Shown: positions 1-5,171, counted from the first letter of the stretch. The stretch: 6,460 nt of DNA from Planctomycetaceae bacterium UBA4732 (GCA_002404095.1 DHJA01000044.1:1-6460); one strand, 5' to 3'. Program-made: numbers and translations. The notes: generated by a model from the sequence alone, not told the origin.

Positions 1-22
1 CGGAGATGTGTATAAGAGACAG
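1..22 (+). other. Nextera/Tn5 sequencing adapter remnant (not genomic)
   Basis: Positions 4-22 are exactly the 19-bp Tn5 mosaic end used in Nextera libraries (AGATGTGTATAAGAGACAG). The preceding CGG matches the last bases of the Read-2 side adapter, which ends CTCGG before the mosaic end. This is untrimmed library adapter at a contig end, so nothing can be said about the genome to its left. Base 22 (G) could belong to either the adapter or the genome. Confidence 0.97.
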
Positions 23-87
23 AGCCGCGCCCGTGAGGGAGCGGGGGCTTCACGTACCTCCAAACCGCTCCCTAACGGTCGCGGCTC
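22..87. repeat. Imperfect inverted repeat, planctomycete GAGCCGCG/GAGCGG dispersed type
   Basis: The left arm (22-44) and right arm (65-87) are 23 nt each and pair at 21 of 23 positions. The mismatches are 30 against 79 and 35 against 74, and the spacer is 20 nt (45-64). Arms of the form GAGCCGCGaCCGTnAGGGAGCGG are, from memory, a common dispersed repeat in planctomycete genomes. The right arm overlaps the 3' end of the minus-strand TPR gene and contributes its TAG stop (72-74). The structure could act as a transcription terminator for that gene, though no T-tract follows. The left arm abuts the adapter exactly, so the repeat may have continued beyond the contig end. Confidence 0.75.
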
Positions 88-926
88 GTCGATGTTGGAG
101 AAGTGGACGGACTTGTTTGGGCCTCTCGGCGGTGGGCGTCGGCTTTGTCCGCGTCTCCTTGCTTCCGGTAGTACTCCGCAAGCGCGGCGTGAGCCGGCCG
201 GTAATGCGGGTCCAAGGTCAGAGCGCTGAGGAGCCAGCGTTCGCCCAACTCGTTCAGACCTTTTTTCAGAAGCAGGCCGCCGAGTTCGCAGCGAAGGGCG
301 GGGTCGCGCGGCCGCGCGGTCATTTCGCGGGTGGTGATCTCGCCCAGGCGTACACCGCGGTCCTTCAAGTCTTCGGCGAATGCCAATTGGTCCTTCGCCT
401 CGGCGGTCTTGTTCTGTTTCTCGAATGCCTGGTACAAAGACCAACTCGCCTGATAGTCGTCGGGCACAGCGTTGACGGCCCGGCGCAACCAGTTCTCCGC
501 ATCGGCCGGCCGGCCGGCTTGCAGCAGCATTTGGCCGCGCAGGCGCAGCGCTGGGCCGTAGTCGGGATGTTTAGCGAATACGGCGTCGAGGATTTCCTCG
601 GCCTGTTGGGGACGGCCGATGCGCTCGTGGCAGCGGGCGATTTGCACCTCCAGATCAGCGTCGTCGGGTTTCCACTGACGCACCTGTTGCAGATCCTTAA
701 GCGCTTCGTCGTAGCGGCCGGTTTCCAGCAAACCAATGCCGAGCCGTTCGCGGGCCTCGCGGCGCCGTGGGTCCAGCTCCGCCACCCGGCGGTAATCGTC
801 CGCCGCCTTGCCCATCGCGCTGATCTGCCAGTAAAGGTTGCCGCGCAAGTTCAGCGCCTGGACTTCATTGGGTTGGTCGTCCAGCCATTGTTGCAGCAGG
901 GTCAGTCCGTCGAGGACGCGATACAT
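72..926 (-). CDS. TPR repeat protein, C-terminal part of a frameshifted gene
   Basis: This ORF encodes 284 residues, nearly all tetratricopeptide repeats. TPR helix pairs are visible as blocks such as ALKDLQQVRQWKPDDADLEV, AEEILDAVFAKHPDYGPALR, AENWLRRAVNAVPDDYQA and GERWLLSALTLDPHYRPAHA, giving about six or seven units. Such arrays are protein-interaction scaffolds, and no enzymatic motif is present. The ORF overlaps the upstream N-terminal ORF (902-1384) by 25 nt in another frame. Adding one A where the coding strand reads GCGAATGTAT gives a continuous reading ...LAKAICE-MYRVLDG..., which lines up without a gap against the paralogue at 1694-2536 (...MASGLIRVYRLFE...). I therefore read this as the C-terminal two thirds of a single roughly 440-residue membrane-anchored TPR protein. 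Independent translation is possible: GAAGG lies 10 nt before the ATG. The tail is Ser/Thr-rich and ends inside a dispersed repeat. Confidence 0.85.
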   Translation of the reverse strand: MYRVLDGLTLLQQWLDDQPNEVQALNLRGNLYWQISAMGKAADDYRRVAELDPRRREARERLGIGLLETGRYDEALKDLQQVRQWKPDDADLEVQIARCHERIGRPQQAEEILDAVFAKHPDYGPALRLRGQMLLQAGRPADAENWLRRAVNAVPDDYQASWSLYQAFEKQNKTAEAKDQLAFAEDLKDRGVRLGEITTREMTARPRDPALRCELGGLLLKKGLNELGERWLLSALTLDPHYRPAHAALAEYYRKQGDADKADAHRREAQTSPSTSPTSTSRDR

Positions 927-1384
927 TCGCAGATAGCCTTCGCCAGAGCTTCGCGCGCCGGCCCCGCGCGGCCTCGGTTTCTGCGAATATAATCCTGGAG
1001 AAAACCTTCCACATCATCAAGATCGCCCTCCGCGGCGTGGAATAACGCCCATTCCAGAACGGTTTCATCCGACGGCGTCTTTTGAAGATACTGACACTCG
1101 CGCAACTGTTGTTCGGCGCCGGCGAAGTCGCCAGACAACCGCGCAGCGCGGCTGGCCATGAGGCGGCATTCGACGCTGTTGGGCCAAACGGCCAGGCAGA
1201 CGTCCAGGTCGGCGCGGGCGTCGTCGGCGCGATAGCTTTCCAAAGCGGATTGGCTGGCCGAGAAATGATACCAGGCCCAAAGTTGCGGGACGGCGACCGC
1301 CGCGGTCGCGCCGAGGAGCGCGAGGACGGACAACAGACGCCAACGACGGCGGAGCAGCCTAGTTAAACCGGCAAGAATCCGCAT
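902..1384 (-). CDS. N-terminal membrane-anchored part of the frameshifted TPR protein
   Basis: This 160-residue ORF starts MRILAGLTRLLRRRW. A basic stretch (residues 9-16) is followed by one hydrophobic segment (about 17-37, LLSVLALLGATAAVAV then PQLWAW), which suggests a type II signal anchor with the remainder outside the cytoplasm. Residues 45-130 form TPR-like helices (ALESYRADDARADLDVCLAV, AGAEQQLRECQ). I chose the ATG at 1384 rather than an in-frame ATG at 1459, because the longer version would begin inside the terminal repeat of the mobile-like element and read through a hairpin. A weak Shine-Dalgarno-like GGAAAGGA sits about 12 nt before 1384. The frame ends at TGA 902-904, 25 nt past the start of the TPR-rich ORF, probably because of a one-base deletion. 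The membrane anchor and TPR array would normally be one protein. As it stands the gene is probably a pseudogene unless the shift is an assembly error. Confidence 0.75.
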   Translation of the reverse strand: MRILAGLTRLLRRRWRLLSVLALLGATAAVAVPQLWAWYHFSASQSALESYRADDARADLDVCLAVWPNSVECRLMASRAARLSGDFAGAEQQLRECQYLQKTPSDETVLEWALFHAAEGDLDDVEGFLQDYIRRNRGRAGPAREALAKAICECIASSTD

Positions 1385-1412
1385 CAAAACGCAACGTCCT
1401 TTCCAAGGCGAG

Positions 1413-1433
1413 CGGCGGGGTTTATCCCCGCCG
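1413..1433. repeat. Dispersed hairpin CGGCGGGG-TTTAT-CCCCGCCG
   Basis: A perfect 8-bp stem (1413-1420 with 1426-1433) has a five-base TTTAT loop. On the minus strand the loop reads ATAAA. It lies about 30 nt before the start of the N-terminal TPR ORF, so it would fall in that gene's 5' leader. A second member of the same family, with the same loop, is interrupted at 1443-1684 by the 212-bp element. Without T-tracts on either side it is more likely a REP-like dispersed palindrome than a terminator. Confidence 0.65.
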
Positions 1434-1446
1434 TCTGAAACCCGCC

Positions 1447-1457
1447 GGGATAAACCC
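1447..1457 (+). repeat. Left 11-bp direct repeat flanking the element
   Basis: GGGATAAACCC here is identical to 1670-1680. The two copies immediately abut the outer bases (ATTAG and CTAAT) of the terminal inverted repeats, as expected of a target-site duplication. The same 11-mer also occurs once in reverse at 1418-1428, inside the neighbouring hairpin, so it is part of a local repeat family. Confidence 0.65.
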
Positions 1458-1669
1458 ATTAGTATCTACACAAACCTCCAGGGTTGCCTCGTTTCCTCAG
1501 GCGGGGGTGCCATGCTTTCGCGGGCCGGTCCCGAAACCTCGTCCGGTCTCGACCCCGCGAAAGCATGAGTCCTCGCGCGGGACTCATGCTTTCGCGGCGG
1601 CTCAGACGGCCGGAAGGTGCGGAAAGAGGCCGCGAAAGCATGGCACCCCCCACTTGTGTAGATTCTAAT
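1458..1669. mobile_element. 212-bp non-coding MITE-like element with terminal inverted repeats
   Basis: The ends are 16-bp terminal inverted repeats: 1458-1473 reads ATTAGTATCTACACAA and 1654-1669 is its reverse complement with one mismatch. Perfect 11-bp direct repeats GGGATAAACCC lie directly outside (1447-1457 and 1670-1680). The interior is strongly palindromic, with four alternating copies of CATGCTTTCGCGG at 1511, 1555, 1585 and 1630. No transposase is encoded, so it would depend on one supplied in trans. Joining the flanks after removing the element and one 11-mer yields CGCCGGG-ATAAA-CCCGGCG, a hairpin like the one at 1413-1433. I infer insertion into that hairpin. I cannot name the family. 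An 11-bp duplication would suit a DDE-type transposase. An alternative is chance placement of an inverted repeat between two REP-like motifs. Confidence 0.65.
1503..1650. repeat. Nested palindrome with four alternating CATGCTTTCGCGG copies
   Basis: Copies run plus (1511-1523), minus (1555-1567), plus (1585-1597) and minus (1630-1642). The inner pair forms a perfect 18-bp stem (1555-1572 with 1580-1597) around a 7-nt loop. The outer pair extends to perfect 21-nt arms (1503-1523 with 1630-1650). The alternative pairing of copy 1 with 2 and copy 3 with 4 gives two side-by-side hairpins with 31- and 32-nt loops, so two mutually exclusive folds are available. Confidence 0.85.
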
Positions 1670-1680
1670 GGGATAAACCC
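1670..1680 (+). repeat. Right 11-bp direct repeat flanking the element
   Basis: GGGATAAACCC directly follows the CTAAT end of the right terminal repeat and matches 1447-1457 exactly. It continues into GGCG (1681-1684), which completes the hairpin half whose partner CGCC lies at 1443-1446, on the far side of the element. Confidence 0.65.
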
Positions 1681-1703
1681 GGCGCCTCGCCCATCAAGGC
1701 GCC
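1681..1703. terminator. Short hairpin across the stop codon of the second TPR gene
   Basis: GGCGCCT (1681-1687) pairs with AGGCGCC (1697-1703) around a 9-nt loop that contains the minus-strand TGA (1694-1696). It could help end transcription of the second TPR gene, but no T-run follows on the minus strand, so a terminator role is weakly supported. Part of the left arm also belongs to the hairpin interrupted by the mobile-like element. Confidence 0.25.
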
Positions 1704-2536
1704 GCCTGAGCCAACTCGCTGTGATGGGCGGCGCGGCCCGGATCGCCGATTTGTTGATAATACAGCGCCAAAGTCCTATGCGCCGGCGCATACTTAGGGT
1801 CCAGTTCCAGGGCGCTTTCCAACCAGCGCACGCCTTCTTCCGTGGCGCCCGACCGCAACGCGATCATGCCGGCCTTATAATGCAACTCGGGGTCGTTAGG
1901 CGTCTGTTGCATTTTCCCGCCGATGATTTCCTGGATCTCTTTGAGATCCTCATCCATGACGTTCAGCCTCGCTAATTGCTCCTTGCTCTCGGCCTCTTTG
2001 CCTTGATCGTTCAAACAAAGGTACAGATGGTAGCGCGCCTCATAGGAGCCAGGATCCAAGGCCACGGCTTCTCGCAACCATTTCTCCGCTTCCGACAAAT
2101 TCCCGTCTTGCCGCGCCAGTTTCCCGCGCATCGCCAAAACCTCGGGGTAGTGCGGTTGCCGCGCCAGCACCCCGTCGAGAATCTTTTTTGCCTCCTCCGT
2201 CTGGCCCAACAGCAAGCGGCACTGAACCAACGGCATGAGGACGCGCGGGTCGTCCGGACGCCGCTTTTGCAGATATTCCAGATGGGGAAGGGCGTCGTTG
2301 CCTTCATGGCCCTGTAGCAAGCCCGCGGCCAAACGCAGGCGTACGTCTTCGTTCTCCGGGTCGAGTTCCACCACCTTGCGGTAATTGGCGACGGCGTCCG
2401 GCGAGCGGCTTTCGAGGTCGAACAGCTGTCCCTGAAGCAGAAGCGCCAGCCGGTCGTCGGGCCGCAGCGTCAGCCACGCCTTGATACGATCGTCGGCCTC
2501 AAACAATCGATAGACGCGAATCAGGCCCGACGCCAT
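1694..2536 (-). CDS. TPR repeat protein, 5'-truncated paralogue
   Basis: From the ATG at 2536 this ORF encodes 280 residues of tetratricopeptide repeats. Clear units include DAVANYRKVVELDPENEDVR, EEAKKILDGVLARQPHYPEV, AEKWLREAVALDPGSYEARY and GVRWLESALELDPKYAPAHR. It is a paralogue of the protein at 72-1384: ASGLIRVYRLFEADDRIKAW aligns with the region starting MYRVLDG there, and the two can be followed to near the C-terminus. The roughly 150-residue N-terminal section with the membrane anchor is missing. An in-frame ATG at 2563 would add only MHSWPRLNS, of which MHSWPR shows no family resemblance and overlaps the DUF1559 remnant on the other strand. I therefore think the natural start was lost at a breakpoint near 2537-2551. 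Without an anchor any product would stay cytoplasmic, and expression is uncertain because no convincing ribosome site was seen. Confidence 0.75.
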   Translation of the reverse strand: MASGLIRVYRLFEADDRIKAWLTLRPDDRLALLLQGQLFDLESRSPDAVANYRKVVELDPENEDVRLRLAAGLLQGHEGNDALPHLEYLQKRRPDDPRVLMPLVQCRLLLGQTEEAKKILDGVLARQPHYPEVLAMRGKLARQDGNLSEAEKWLREAVALDPGSYEARYHLYLCLNDQGKEAESKEQLARLNVMDEDLKEIQEIIGGKMQQTPNDPELHYKAGMIALRSGATEEGVRWLESALELDPKYAPAHRTLALYYQQIGDPGRAAHHSELAQAAP

Positions 2537-2544
2537 GGAATTCA

Positions 2545-2955
2545 GGCGCGGCCAGCTATGCATACAACGCCCAGGTGTTCCCGATGCAATGGGCGCCCCA
2601 AACGAAGTATCCCACCAGTTTTACCGACGGCACGTCTAACACCATCCTGTTCACCGACGAGCGCGCCACTTGCACTGGCTACTGGCCGGATTGGGGCGCA
2701 TCGATCAGCGACCCCAGCTTTGGGCAACCGACCGGGCCGGCCGCCATCTTCAAATCGAACGTGCCAGGCACCGCTTGTCCCTTCATGCCGCCACCCAACC
2801 AGAGCGTAAATGTGGCCGTCACGCCGCACACGGGAGGCATCTTGGTCGGCCTGGCGGATGGGAGCGTTCGCCTCGTCAACCCAGGCGTCCAACCGCAAAC
2901 GTGGTGGTCAGCCATGACCCCCAATGGTGGCGAAGTCCTGGGGAACGATTGGTAA
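2545..2955 (+). pseudogene. DUF1559 (pseudopilin-like) protein, C-terminal fragment
   Basis: The frame carries the hallmark C-terminal half of planctomycete DUF1559 (SBP_bac_10) proteins: SYAYNAQVF, then FTDGTSNTILFTDERATC, and finally HTGGILVGLADGSVRLVNPG...TWWSAMTPNGGEVLGNDW. Family members begin with a type IV pilin-like prepilin segment (FTLIELLVVIAIIAIL) and usually exceed 300 residues. Here everything before about residue NSGAAS is gone. The frame is open back to a TGA at 2482-2484 but contains no ATG, GTG or TTG before GTG 2575, which lies inside conserved sequence (the V of NAQVF) and is not a credible start. Recognisable homology begins at 2542-2551, where the divergent TPR gene also loses its homology. 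The intact lipoprotein gene starts 34 nt after the stop, the usual neighbour arrangement for this family. Possibly untranslated. Confidence 0.8.
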
Positions 2956-2973
2956 AACGACGTGCGGTATACC

Positions 2974-2980
2974 CAAGGGA
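2974..2980 (+). promoter_or_regulatory. Ribosome binding site of the lipoprotein gene
   Basis: AAGGGAG lies 9 nt before the ATG at 2990. This decides the start: the in-frame upstream start at 2924 lies inside the DUF1559 coding frame and would put 22 residues before the signal peptide. Confidence 0.6.
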
Positions 2981-2989
2981 GAAGACGGC

Positions 2990-3466
2990 ATGAATGACGC
3001 CAAGCAGGGGAGCCGATTTCGCGTCACTGTCCCGATGCTTTGTTTGCCTTTATGTCTGGCGGCAGCGGGGTGCGGCGCCTCCGGCAGCGTGTCAGGAAAA
3101 ATATCTTATAAAGGTGAGCCGCTTGGAGGCGGGATGGTGGTGTTCTCCTCGGCCGAGGGCAAAAGCAGCGCTTCCGCCCCGATCGGGCCGGACGGTCATT
3201 ACAGCATCGACAACATACCGTCCGGCGCGGTGAAGATCTCCGTGGAAACGGCTTCGGCCAAGCCGGTCAAGGCGCCGCCGGGCGGGATGCCTACTCCGCC
3301 GCCGGGCGCCATGCCGAAAGACATTGGTCCGTCCATGTATAACCAGGCGCCTCAGCCGAAAGGCAAGTACGTCGCGATCCCCGAAAACTACGCCGACCCA
3401 GAAAAGTCGGGGCTTACTTACACCGTAACCGGTGGCTCACAATCGTATGACATCGATTTGAAATAG
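2990..3466 (+). CDS. Small lipoprotein, carboxypeptidase-regulatory-like fold (DUF1559 companion)
   Basis: This is a complete 158-residue protein. The N-terminus is a lipoprotein signal peptide: a positively charged start (K5, R9, R11), a hydrophobic core (VPMLCLPLCLAAAGC) and a lipobox ending at Cys28, the predicted lipidated residue. Residues 34-90 (VSGKISYKGEPLGGGMVVF, then PIGPDGHYSIDNIPSGAVKI) have the pattern of a transthyretin or carboxypeptidase-regulatory-like beta sandwich. Residues 92-109 are Pro/Gly/Met-rich, and the tail (YADPEKSGLTYTVTGGSQSY then DIDLK) is typical of this planctomycete family. It should sit on the periplasmic side of a membrane. Genes of this kind commonly follow DUF1559 genes, as here, and probably share their transcription. 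Because the DUF1559 gene is truncated, the original promoter may have been lost. The molecular function is unknown. Confidence 0.85.
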   Translation: MNDAKQGSRFRVTVPMLCLPLCLAAAGCGASGSVSGKISYKGEPLGGGMVVFSSAEGKSSASAPIGPDGHYSIDNIPSGAVKISVETASAKPVKAPPGGMPTPPPGAMPKDIGPSMYNQAPQPKGKYVAIPENYADPEKSGLTYTVTGGSQSYDIDLK

Positions 3467-3529
3467 CGGCCACTCGCGGCGCCGACAGGGAACCGAATGT
3501 AATGCGCCCCTCCCGATTTTGGAGAAGGC

Positions 3530-3558
3530 GCCCACGTCTAAAGACGGTTGGCTTTTTT
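3530..3558 (+). terminator. Probable intrinsic terminator after the lipoprotein gene
   Basis: GCCCACGTCT (3530-3539) pairs with AGACGGTTGGC (3542-3552), with one mismatch and one bulge. The strongest part is CGTC/GACG around a TAAA loop. Six T residues follow at 3553-3558. It lies 64 nt after the lipoprotein stop and just before the next promoter, as expected of a transcription-unit boundary. The two-part stem makes it moderate rather than strong. Confidence 0.55.
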
Positions 3559-3560
3559 CC

Positions 3561-3589
3561 TTGCAATTGCGCGCCGGCGGAAGGATAAT
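3561..3589 (+). promoter_or_regulatory. Sigma70-like promoter for the DUF1800-DUF1501 operon
   Basis: A -35 box TTGCAA (3561-3566, four of six matches to TTGACA) and a -10 box GATAAT (3584-3589, five of six matches to TATAAT) are separated by exactly 17 nt. Transcription would start near 3596, leaving a leader of about 35 nt before the ATG at 3631. It begins directly after the probable terminator. Planctomycete promoters are poorly characterised, so this is a consensus match only. Confidence 0.5.
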
Positions 3590-3618
3590 CCAATCCGGCT
3601 CGCAGGTCGCCCTCTTGC

Positions 3619-3624
3619 AGGAAG
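3619..3624 (+). promoter_or_regulatory. Ribosome binding site of the DUF1800 gene
   Basis: AGGAAG lies 6 nt before the ATG at 3631, a good Shine-Dalgarno match at a normal distance. It supports this start. Confidence 0.6.
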
Positions 3625-3630
3625 ACTACC

Positions 3631-5139
3631 ATGGAAGAGAACTCGCTTTCTCTGCTCGATCCCGTCGAAGCCTGGCAACCCTGGGCGCCAAGTCCCAAAG
3701 ACCCTTGGAACCTCAAGTGGGCCGGCCACCTCTATCGCCGCGCCGGCTTCGGCGGCAGCCCAACCGAGCTGAACGAGGCCGTGGCGCGCGGACTGCCCGC
3801 CACACTCGACTTGCTCCTTACGGGCAAGCCGTCCGCCGATGCGTTGGAACAAGTGTTAATAACCGTGGGCCGACGCGCCGCTGAGAGCGGCAACGACCTG
3901 GGCAACCGGCTGGGCGAGCAAGGTTTCGACCTGCGCGCCTGGTGGGTCTATGCCATGCTCAACGGCGGCTGCCCGGCCCATGAGAAGATGACGCTGTTCT
4001 GGCACAACCACTTCGCCACGAGCATCGCCAAGGTGCGGCGCACCACGCTGATGTTCAATCAGAACCGCCTCATTCGCCAGCACGCCCTTGGCAAGTTCGG
4101 CCCGTTCCTGTTCGACATGAGCAAGGACGCGGCCATGATCGTCTGGCTCGACAATAACAGCAATCTCAAGTCGCATCCCAACGAGAACTATGCCCGCGAG
4201 GTCATGGAGCTGTTCAGCCTTGGCGTCGGCCACTACACCGAAAAAGACATCCGCGAGGCCGCCCGCGCCTTCACCGGCTGGCAAACCAACGGCAACGACT
4301 TCGATTTCAACGCCCGCTTCCACGACGACGGCGAAAAAACCGTTCTCGGCAAGACCGGCAACTGGAACGGTGAGGACGTTCTCGGCATTCTCCTCAAGCG
4401 ACCCGACTGCGCCGAGTTTTTGGTCCGCAAACTCTATCGCGCCTTCGTCAGCGAGCTGCAGGAACCGCCCGCGAAGCTGCTGGCGCCCCTTGCCGAGACG
4501 TTCCGCAAGACCGATTACGACATCGGCGATCTTATAAGACGTATGGTGTCGTCGCGACACTTTTTCTCCGCGCATGCCTTCCGCCAACGGATCAAGAGTC
4601 CCGTCGAATACGTCCTCGGCGCGGTCAAGACCGTCTACGAAGGCGACCCGTCGCCGCGGCCGCTGGTGCAGCGCTTGGAGGTCATGGGTCAGCAGCTCTT
4701 CGCCCCGCCCAACGTCAAAGGCTGGCCCGGCGGTCAGGCGTGGCTCAACACCTCCACGGTGCTGGCGCGCGTCAACTTCGCGCAGGCGCTCGTCATGGGC
4801 GGCCTGTGGAATGACCAATCGCGCGGCGAGAACTTCAACGCCGTGCGGTTCGAGCCGCCGTCCGGTCCCAAGCAGCCGGAGGTTAAGCTCCCCGAGGAGC
4901 CGGCGCCTCCAGAGAATCAGGACGTGGCCCGGCTCGTCCGCCAGGCCAAGGCGACGCGGCCGGAAGAGGCGGTTCGGGTTCTGATCGACGCCTTCCTGCC
5001 CGGCGGCGTCGGCGACTCGGCCCGCGCCAAATTGACGGCCTTCGTCGCCGACGGCAAGCCGGCCGGCGCGGCGCTCGACCGCCGCGTCCGTGAGGCCGCA
5101 CACGCTATATTGTCCATGCCGGAGTATCAATTGGCTTAA
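3631..5139 (+). CDS. DUF1800 domain-containing protein
   Basis: This is a complete 502-residue member of DUF1800. Family landmarks in order: HLYRRAGFGGSPTEL (33-47); FWHNHFATS (123-131); NQNRLIRQHALGKFGPFLFD near 146-165; HPNENYAREVMELFSLG (182-198); AARAFTGW (210-217); and LFAPPNVKGWPGG (356-368). A Pro/Glu-rich linker at about 408-430 leads to a short helical C-terminal section. The invariant-looking His, Asn and Glu in WHNHF and NENYAREVMELF could form a metal or substrate site, but no activity is established to my knowledge. No signal peptide or membrane segment is visible: the N-terminus is MEENSLSLLDPVEAWQPW. The next gene encodes a Tat-exported DUF1501 protein 32 nt downstream. DUF1800 and DUF1501 genes are a recurrent pair in planctomycetes and other bacteria, so the two products probably work together. 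Confidence 0.93.
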   Translation: MEENSLSLLDPVEAWQPWAPSPKDPWNLKWAGHLYRRAGFGGSPTELNEAVARGLPATLDLLLTGKPSADALEQVLITVGRRAAESGNDLGNRLGEQGFDLRAWWVYAMLNGGCPAHEKMTLFWHNHFATSIAKVRRTTLMFNQNRLIRQHALGKFGPFLFDMSKDAAMIVWLDNNSNLKSHPNENYAREVMELFSLGVGHYTEKDIREAARAFTGWQTNGNDFDFNARFHDDGEKTVLGKTGNWNGEDVLGILLKRPDCAEFLVRKLYRAFVSELQEPPAKLLAPLAETFRKTDYDIGDLIRRMVSSRHFFSAHAFRQRIKSPVEYVLGAVKTVYEGDPSPRPLVQRLEVMGQQLFAPPNVKGWPGGQAWLNTSTVLARVNFAQALVMGGLWNDQSRGENFNAVRFEPPSGPKQPEVKLPEEPAPPENQDVARLVRQAKATRPEEAVRVLIDAFLPGGVGDSARAKLTAFVADGKPAGAALDRRVREAAHAILSMPEYQLA

Positions 5140-5171
5140 ACGCCTCTTTCTCCCCAAATGAGAGTCCAACC

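Noticed and set aside
6..992. 328-codon plus-strand frame at the left end
   Set aside because: Its start lies in the sequencing adapter and the rest is antisense to the TPR gene, whose repeats are clear on the minus strand.
1385..1459. Longer start (ATG 1459) for the anchor half of the first TPR gene
   Set aside because: The extra 25 residues would be encoded partly by the mobile element's terminal repeat and a hairpin. The ATG at 1384 directly precedes the basic and hydrophobic anchor.
1511..1642. CRISPR-like array from four spaced copies of CATGCTTTCGCGG
   Set aside because: The copies alternate in orientation and lie within a larger palindrome with terminal repeats. CRISPR repeats are direct repeats with uniform spacers.
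1484..1975. 163-codon plus-strand frame running through the palindromic element
   Set aside because: It reads through inverted repeats into the antisense of the second TPR gene. No domain or ribosome site was seen.
2538..2543. GAATTC (EcoRI site) at the gene-gene junction as a sign of a cloning joint
   Set aside because: A 6-mer is expected by chance, no vector sequence is near it, and the tagmentation library makes a cloning origin unlikely.
2575..2577. GTG as a true start of the DUF1559 gene
   Set aside because: It falls within conserved family sequence (NAQVF), similarity continues upstream of it, and the essential prepilin-like N-terminus is absent.
3856..5169. 437-codon open frame antisense to the DUF1800 gene
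   Set aside because: It is a high-GC shadow of a gene with unmistakable family motifs on the plus strand. The antisense product shows no recognisable domain and is rich in the Arg/Val/Gly/Leu expected from codon reversal.
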